From NCBI GenBank assembly GCA_016703645.1, contig JADJBR010000007.1:1572501-1636500 (forward strand): DNA of 64,000 nucleotides, in the 5' to 3' direction. Position numbers and translations under genes: made by a program. The notes under the pieces are model-generated. The model was not told where the DNA came from. It worked only from the letters and a program-made list of their open reading frames with translations, and did no database searches. Origin of the DNA: Zoogloea sp. Its GTDB lineage: Bacteria > Pseudomonadota > Gammaproteobacteria > Burkholderiales > Rhodocyclaceae. Shown piece after piece: positions 58,839 to 64,000 of the stretch (its first letter is position 1; each line of letters starts with the position of its first letter).

Positions 58839-59218
58839 ACACGGACACGCCTGAGTTCCTCGTCGCCTGCCTGTGCGCCGCCTGGTGCGGCACCTGCCGG
58901 GACTACCGCGCCGGCTTCGACGCCCTCGCCGCCCGCTTTCCCGAGGCCCGCTTCCTGTGGCTCGACGTGGAGGACGACGCCGACCTGGTCGACGACTACG
59001 ACGTGGAGAACTTCCCCACCCTGCTCATCCAGCGCGACGACACGGTGCTCTTCTTCGGCACCATGCTGCCGCACCTGGAGCTGCTGCAGCGCACCCTCGA
59101 GAGCTTCCATACCCAGACGCCCGAGGAGAGCCGTTACCATGCCCATGCCGATCCCCTGCGCCGTAGCTGGCAGACCGAACGCAACCTGAGACGCGCCCTG
59201 GCCGCCAGAAACACCTGA
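58835..59218 (+). CDS. thioredoxin-like protein
   Basis: The 127-residue protein has a thioredoxin fold with the redox motif WCGTC (Cys18, Cys21), in place of WCGPC, then LWLDVEDDADLVDDYDVENFPTLL with the cis-proline. The N-terminus is short. It could reduce or oxidise the Cys-rich partner encoded just before it with an ATGA overlap. Confidence 0.9.
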   Translation: MNTDTPEFLVACLCAAWCGTCRDYRAGFDALAARFPEARFLWLDVEDDADLVDDYDVENFPTLLIQRDDTVLFFGTMLPHLELLQRTLESFHTQTPEESRYHAHADPLRRSWQTERNLRRALAARNT

Positions 59219-59243
59219 CAACCACAACACGGAGACCCTGCCC

Positions 59244-59654
59244 ATGGACGACTGCATTTTCTGCCGCATCGTACGCGGCGAGCTGCCCGCTTCGAAGATC
59301 CACGAGGACGAACACACCCTGTCTTTCCTCAACATCATGGCGGCCCACCCTGGCCACGCCCTGGTCATCGTCAAGCCCCACGTGGCCAACATCTACGACC
59401 TGGATGAGACCCTGTCGGCGGCCATCTTCCAGGCCACCACCCGGGTCGCCCGTGCGGTCAAGGCTGCCACCGGCTGCGACGGCATCACCCTGTTCCAGGC
59501 CAATGAAGTGGCCGGCGGACAGACCGTCTTCCACTTCCACATCCACGTGCTGCCCCGCTTCAACGACGACAAGCTGCTACCCTTCTGGCCCGCCAGCTCC
59601 CCGAGCCGCGAAGCCCTGGACGCCATGGCCGAACGCCTGCGAGCCGTGATCTGA
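59244..59654 (+). CDS. HIT family protein
   Basis: The 136-residue protein has the HIT signature HFHIHVLPR (His97, His99, His101) and a zinc-like CIFC near the start. HIT proteins hydrolyse nucleoside phosphoramidates or dinucleoside polyphosphates. The ATG is 25 bases after the thioredoxin-like gene. Confidence 0.95.
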   Translation: MDDCIFCRIVRGELPASKIHEDEHTLSFLNIMAAHPGHALVIVKPHVANIYDLDETLSAAIFQATTRVARAVKAATGCDGITLFQANEVAGGQTVFHFHIHVLPRFNDDKLLPFWPASSPSREALDAMAERLRAVI

Positions 59655-59742
59655 AGCCCTTTCCGCCCCCTCACCGGGGCGGGCGCATTCCGTCAACGGC
59701 AACACTGCAGCTCACCGCGCCCGCCGACCAAGGCCTGCCACC

Positions 59743-61263
59743 ATGACCCTGCCCTTCCTCAGCCCCGAGGCTCCCTTCGCCATCCTGCTCATGCTGGTTG
59801 GCGCCGCCCTGGTTCTGCGCCCACTGCAGGCCTGGCGCCGTTCGCTGATGAATACCGGCGTGTTCTTCGCCGCCTGTCTCGCGGGCGATCTGCTGGCGGG
59901 ACTGCTCGCCGGGCAGTTCCAGCCCGCCGCCCTGCGCTGGCTGCGGGAGATGGCCGTGTTCGGCGAAGGTCTGGCGGTCATCCGCTACCTCGGTCTGGCC
60001 CTCTTCATCGTGGTGCTGCCCCAGATGCGGGTGCACATCTCCGGCATCCTGGCCGACATCCTGGTGATCATCGGCTACGTGGCCTGGGCGTTCCTGCGCC
60101 TCAACCTGGCCGGAGTGGAGTTCTCCCACCTGTTCGCCACCTCGGCGGTTCTCACCGCGGTGGTCGCCATCTCCATGCAGGACACCCTGGGCAATCTCCT
60201 CGGCGGCCTGGCCCTGCAGATGGACAATTCTCTCGAGATCGGCGACTGGATCCAGATGGGCGATGTCGGCGGGCGGGTCAGCGACATCCAGTGGCGCTAT
60301 ACCGCCATCGTCACCCGCAACGGCGAACGGGTGGTGATTCCCAACAGTCACCTCATGAAAAACCGCTATGCGGTAGTCTGCAACAAACGCCAGGCCGTGC
60401 CCCAGCAACGGCGTAACATCGCCTTCAACGTGGACCTGTCTGTCCCCCCCGCGCGGGTCACGGCCGCTGTCCTCCAGGACATCCGGACCGCCCGCATCCC
60501 CAACGTCAGCCTCGACCCGGCCCCCCTGTGCCTGCTGATGGACTTCGGACCCGGTTTTGCCCGCTACCAGCTACGCTACTGGCTCATCGACCCGGGCCCG
60601 GACGACATCACCGACTCGGACGTCCGTCATCACGTGCTCGCCGCCCTCCAGCGGGAAGGCATCCGTCTGGCCGTGAGCGATCAGACCATCCACCTGGTGC
60701 AGGAAGGTGAAGCCCATCGGGGCGAAGTCCGTGCCCGCGAGCTGAACCGTCGCCTCCAGGCCATCTCCCAGATCGACCTTTTCTCGCGCCTCTCCGAGGC
60801 CGAGCAGCTCGAGCTTGCCGGACGGCTGGTGAACGCGCCCTTCGCCCGGGGTGACATCGTCACCCGCCAGGGTGCCATCGCCCACTGGCTCTACATCATT
60901 GTCAGCGGCGAAGCCGAAGCCTGGTGGCAGCCCCCCGATGGCGGCCCCCAGCGCCTGCTGGAAAAGCGTGGCCCCGGCAGCGTCTTCGGCGAACTCGGCC
61001 TGATGACCGGCGCGCCCCGACGAGCCACGGTGGTCGCCATCACCGACATGGAAGCCTATCGCCTCGACAAGGCAGGCTTCGAGCACATCATCCGCGCCCG
61101 GCCGGAACTTGCCGAAGGCATCTCGGCCATTCTCGAATCCCGACTCGAACACTTCCAGGCCCTCGAAAGAGGCCATGCCGAGGGCAAGCCCGCCTCCCTT
61201 TCCCCCCAGGGCTCCGACGTCGCGGCCCTGGGCAAGAAGATCCGCGAATTCTTCGGGCTGTGA
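59743..61263 (+). CDS. MscS-type channel with cyclic-nucleotide-binding domain
   Basis: The 506-residue protein has about five membrane helices (residues 1-150), an MscS pore and beta domain (SMQDTLGNLLGG, then VVIPNS), and a C-terminal cNMP-binding domain (about 355-480, with GSVFGELGLMTGAPRRATV). The phosphate-binding cassette GELGLMTGAPRRAT is present. This layout is known for bacterial cyclic-nucleotide-gated MscS-like channels. cAMP could come from the cyclase at 53293. Confidence 0.92.
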   Translation: MTLPFLSPEAPFAILLMLVGAALVLRPLQAWRRSLMNTGVFFAACLAGDLLAGLLAGQFQPAALRWLREMAVFGEGLAVIRYLGLALFIVVLPQMRVHISGILADILVIIGYVAWAFLRLNLAGVEFSHLFATSAVLTAVVAISMQDTLGNLLGGLALQMDNSLEIGDWIQMGDVGGRVSDIQWRYTAIVTRNGERVVIPNSHLMKNRYAVVCNKRQAVPQQRRNIAFNVDLSVPPARVTAAVLQDIRTARIPNVSLDPAPLCLLMDFGPGFARYQLRYWLIDPGPDDITDSDVRHHVLAALQREGIRLAVSDQTIHLVQEGEAHRGEVRARELNRRLQAISQIDLFSRLSEAEQLELAGRLVNAPFARGDIVTRQGAIAHWLYIIVSGEAEAWWQPPDGGPQRLLEKRGPGSVFGELGLMTGAPRRATVVAITDMEAYRLDKAGFEHIIRARPELAEGISAILESRLEHFQALERGHAEGKPASLSPQGSDVAALGKKIREFFGL

Positions 61264-61310
61264 ACCAACCCGCGCCCCCCTGACCGTCACCCAGAAAGTA
61301 CACCCGCACA

Positions 61311-62333
61311 ATGCCCGATTCCCGCCCCCTCATCACAGCCCTCGGCGCCGCCCTTGACGCCCGGCGTGACCTCATCGCCCGGCTGCACGCCGAGGGGACT
61401 GACGCCTACCGCCTGTTCCACGGCACCGTTGAAGGCCGCCCTGGCCTCACCGTGGACCGCTACGGCAGCCTGATCCTGACCCAGAGTTTCCACGGCCCCC
61501 TGTCCCAAGCCGATGAGGAGGCCCTGGAGGCCTTCTATCTCGAGGCCTTCCCCGACACCGATCATGTCTACAACGACCGCAGCCACGCCAACTCCCGGGT
61601 CAGCAACCCGCTGCCGCCTGAGCGCCTGGCCCGCGCCGAAGCCCTGCGGGAGTTTTCCGAACTGGGGGTCAAGTACAACGTCCAGGCCCGCCATGGCGGC
61701 CAGGACCCGTGGCTGTTCCTCGACCTGCGCGCAGCGCGTCGGCGCATCATGACCGAAGCCCCCGAAAAATCCGTGCTCAATGTGTTTGCCTACACCTGCG
61801 GCGTTGGTGTGGCGGCGGCCAAAGCCGGCGCCCGGCATGTGGTGAACGTGGATTTTGCCGAGTCGAGCCTCTCGGTGGGCAAAGCCAATGCACGCCTCAA
61901 CACCCTGCCCTTCCGGCCGCGCTTCGTGAAGAGTGATGCCTTCGCCGCCATGCGCCAGCTATCCGGCATCGGCCAGCCGAAGATGGTGCGGGGCAAGCAC
62001 CTGCCCCCCTTCCCCGCGCTGGACAAGCACCGCTTCGATCTGGTGTTCCTCGACCCGCCCCGCTACGCCAAAAGTGCCTTCGGGGTAGTGGACCTGGTCA
62101 ATGACTACCCCGCCCTGTTCAAGCCCGCCCTGCTGTGCACCCACGAGGGCGGCACACTGGTGTGCTGCAACAATGTGGCCCAGGTGGAGAGGGACGCTTG
62201 GGCGGATCAGCTGGTACGCAGCGCCAAAAAGGCCGGCCGCGAAGTCCGCGGGATGGAATGGATCACCACGGAAGCGGACTTTCCCAGCAGTGACGGCAAC
62301 CCGCCCCTGAAGACCCTGCTGCTGCGCGTCTGA
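61311..62333 (+). CDS. class I SAM-dependent methyltransferase (RlmI-like)
   Basis: The 340-residue protein has the SAM motifs VLNVFAYTCGVGVAAAKAGA and VVNVDF, and the catalytic DPPRYAKS motif. An N-terminal RlmI-like part is present (FHGTVEGRPGLTVDRYG). It probably methylates rRNA, but the site is not clear; YccW/RlmI and RlmL-like groups are candidates. Confidence 0.85.
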   Translation: MPDSRPLITALGAALDARRDLIARLHAEGTDAYRLFHGTVEGRPGLTVDRYGSLILTQSFHGPLSQADEEALEAFYLEAFPDTDHVYNDRSHANSRVSNPLPPERLARAEALREFSELGVKYNVQARHGGQDPWLFLDLRAARRRIMTEAPEKSVLNVFAYTCGVGVAAAKAGARHVVNVDFAESSLSVGKANARLNTLPFRPRFVKSDAFAAMRQLSGIGQPKMVRGKHLPPFPALDKHRFDLVFLDPPRYAKSAFGVVDLVNDYPALFKPALLCTHEGGTLVCCNNVAQVERDAWADQLVRSAKKAGREVRGMEWITTEADFPSSDGNPPLKTLLLRV

Positions 62334-62380
62334 GACCGATACTCAATGGCCCGGCCCCTTGCGGGCAGAGCCGGCAGGGG

Positions 62381-63322
62381 TCACTCCTCGCGCTCCGCGT
62401 CGCTCTCCCGGTCGGCTTCAAACGCGGCCTCCTTCGCCGCCAACCGGGCAGCCTCGGCTTCGGCATGGGCGAGCAGCATGGCGGCGCGGCTGTCCGGACT
62501 CTCCAGGCTGACCCGGCCGATGGCGCCATCCCGGTATTCCTGGAGCAGGATCAGGGACGCCTTCTCGATATCGAGCCCGCCGCCCTTGAGCAGACAGCCC
62601 CGGCGCCGGGCAATGGCCTCCACCAGGGCCGGCCCGTCCAGCCCGTCGACGGACAGCTTGTAACGGGCCGCCACCAGGGCCGGGTAGCGGGCCAGCAGCA
62701 CATCACCGAGAAAGTTGGCCACCGCCTCGTCGATCACCGCGTTGCGGCCAATCGCGTGGCTGGCCGCGAGCATGTAACCGTCGGAATCGTAGGCGATCTT
62801 CGGCCACATCATGCCCGGGGTGTCGATGAGCGTGGCCGTGGGCGACAGGTCCAGCACCTGCTGGGTCTTGGTCACCGCCGGCTCGTCCCCCACCTTGGCC
62901 ACGCGCTTCTTGAGCAGGGCATTCATCAGCGTGGACTTGCCCACGTTGGGGATGCCCATGATCATCATGCGCAGGGGCTTGAGGCGGTCGTTGCGGTGGG
63001 GTGCCAGGGGCCGGCACAGGCCCACCACCTTGGCCACGTCGCCGGGCTTCTTGCACGACAGGGCCACCGCATGCACCCCCTTCTGGGCGTTGAAGTGGGC
63101 CAGCCACTGGGCCGTGACCGCCGGATCCGCCAGATCGGCCTTGTTGAGGATCTTCAGGCAGGGGCGCTGGCGGTGCACCCGCAGCTCCCGGATCATTGGA
63201 TTGCAGCTAGCCTCGGGCAGGCGGGCGTCGAGCACTTCGATGACGACGTCGATCCGTTCCATGCTCTCCGCCGCCTTCTTGCGGGCGGAAGTCATGTGAC
63301 CGGGAAACCACTGGATGGACAT
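62381..63322 (-). CDS. rbgA: ribosome biogenesis GTPase YlqF/RbgA
   Basis: The 313-residue GTPase acts in late 50S assembly. It is circularly permuted: the G4 motif NKAD (60-63) precedes G1 GIPNVGKST (123-131) and G3 DTPGMMWP. The start [10 protein letters not shown] is diagnostic and fixes the ATG at 63322. It converges with the methyltransferase gene and is divergent from DUF1415. Confidence 0.95.
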   Translation of the reverse strand: MSIQWFPGHMTSARKKAAESMERIDVVIEVLDARLPEASCNPMIRELRVHRQRPCLKILNKADLADPAVTAQWLAHFNAQKGVHAVALSCKKPGDVAKVVGLCRPLAPHRNDRLKPLRMMIMGIPNVGKSTLMNALLKKRVAKVGDEPAVTKTQQVLDLSPTATLIDTPGMMWPKIAYDSDGYMLAASHAIGRNAVIDEAVANFLGDVLLARYPALVAARYKLSVDGLDGPALVEAIARRRGCLLKGGGLDIEKASLILLQEYRDGAIGRVSLESPDSRAAMLLAHAEAEAARLAAKEAAFEADRESDAEREE

Positions 63323-63408
63323 GGGCGTGCGCGGAATCAATGTAAGCCCGCCATTATCAGGGCAAAATGTCGCCCTCCCGAAGGAAACTCTGCCGGACAT
63401 CCCGCACC

Positions 63409-63981
63409 ATGAACCACGAAGAAGTCATCGCCGCCACCCGCGAATGGATCGAAAAGGCCGTCATCGGCCTCAATCTGTGCCCCTTTGCCAAATCGGTCTA
63501 CGTCAAGAACCAGGTCCGCATCGTGGTCAGTGACGCCCGCCACCTGGACGGCTTCCTGGAGGATCTGGACCGGGAGCTCGACCACCTGGCCGAGGTGGAC
63601 CCGGAGATCACCGACACCACCCTGCTGGTGCATCCCACGCTCTTCCCCGACTTCCTGCTCTTCAACGACGTGCTCGAAATCGCCGACGAGGCCATCACCG
63701 AGCATGAGCTGGACGGCGTGCTGCAGCTCGCCAGCTTCCACCCGGACTTCCAGTTCGAGGGCACCGAGCCGGACGACATCACCAACTACACCAACCGCTC
63801 CCCCTACCCCACCCTGCACCTGATCCGTGAGGCCAGCATCGACAAGGCGGTGGAAGCCTTCCCCGAGGCCGAGGAGATCTACGAGCGCAACATGGAAACC
63901 CTGCAGAAGCTGGGGATTGCCGGCTGGAAGGCCCTAGGCCTGACGGTTTCGGGGGCCACCAAGAAGCATGGCGAAGAATAA
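63409..63981 (+). CDS. DUF1415 family protein
   Basis: The 190-residue protein has the DUF1415 pattern: WIEKAVIGLNLCPFAKSVY at the start in pieces (GLNLCPFAK), TLLVHPTLFPDF, FHPDFQF and NRSPYPTLHLIRE. The family is cytoplasmic and of unknown function. The ATG at 63409 begins the conserved part. Confidence 0.92.
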   Translation: MNHEEVIAATREWIEKAVIGLNLCPFAKSVYVKNQVRIVVSDARHLDGFLEDLDRELDHLAEVDPEITDTTLLVHPTLFPDFLLFNDVLEIADEAITEHELDGVLQLASFHPDFQFEGTEPDDITNYTNRSPYPTLHLIREASIDKAVEAFPEAEEIYERNMETLQKLGIAGWKALGLTVSGATKKHGEE

Positions 63982-64000
63982 GCCCGCCGCCGCCAAGCCT
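63968..64000 (+). CDS. possible start of the next gene, cut by window end
   Basis: An ATG at 63968 opens a frame (MAKNKPAAAKP) that overlaps the end of DUF1415 by 14 bases and stays open to the window edge. A basic Ala/Pro/Lys-rich start is plausible for a cytoplasmic protein, but eleven codons cannot identify it. Confidence 0.35.
   Translation, partial: MAKNKPAAAKP

Overview
The window is GC-rich, densely coded chromosomal DNA from a betaproteobacterium, most likely of the Rhodocyclales (Azoarcus/Thauera/Zoogloea-like). This rests on gene content and order: a coq7 gene beside a CNP1-like lipoprotein, rplM-rpsI-argC-erpA, a FimV-like protein and many proteins of betaproteobacterial type. No phage, integrase, insertion sequence, rRNA or CRISPR array is visible. 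Genus is not determined.

Layout. 1-4.0 kb: end-truncated M23 peptidase, then erpA, argC and rplM-rpsI on the minus strand. 4.0-4.4 kb: a gene-free, partly AT-rich stretch that appears to encode a ~103-nt small RNA on the minus strand, with its own promoter, a 5' hairpin, a C/U-rich anti-Shine-Dalgarno stretch and an intrinsic terminator. 4.4-7.4 kb: OsmC, coq7, CNP1-like, a CBS-domain protein and rppH. 7.5-21 kb: housekeeping genes (proS, lytic transglycosylase, mnmA with NudJ-like, ilvE, phosphomannomutase, alaS, adenosyltransferase, murI). 21-25 kb: an N-acyl amino acid synthase-like protein with queG, then tsaE-amiC. 25-30 kb: a signalling cluster of PP2C phosphatase, double-FHA protein, class II phosphodiesterase-like MBL enzyme and a GAF-carrying GspE/PilB-type ATPase.

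30-37 kb: sucCD, DUF2889, FimV-like, Nif3-like and a DegS/AlgW-like protease. 37-46 kb: fadH with an apparent single-base deletion, epd, two half-size YeeE/YedE membrane proteins, an ABM-domain protein, an HD-GYP protein, a luciferase-like oxidoreductase, DUF3820 and an SLC13 permease; two copies of a structured intergenic repeat lie here. 46-51 kb: initiator tRNA-Met and tRNA-Thr (UGU), a NarX/NarL-like two-component pair and a diguanylate cyclase. 51-54.6 kb: three pseudopilin-like genes and an adenylate cyclase. 54.6-64 kb: slyX, rlhA, transglutaminase, a Cys-rich protein with a thioredoxin-like protein, HIT, a cyclic-nucleotide-domain MscS channel, an rRNA methyltransferase-like protein, ylqF/rbgA and DUF1415.

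The main candidate for something undescribed is the small RNA upstream of rplM. Its C/U-rich segment is perfectly complementary over 12 nt to the ribosome binding site of the CBS-domain gene 2.6 kb away, reaching the base before the start codon. Secondary candidates are the PP2C/FHA/phosphodiesterase/GAF-ATPase cluster, the N-acyl synthase-like gene, the paired intergenic repeat and the orphan pseudopilin trio. All function calls come from reading motifs and family resemblance; no database search was run.
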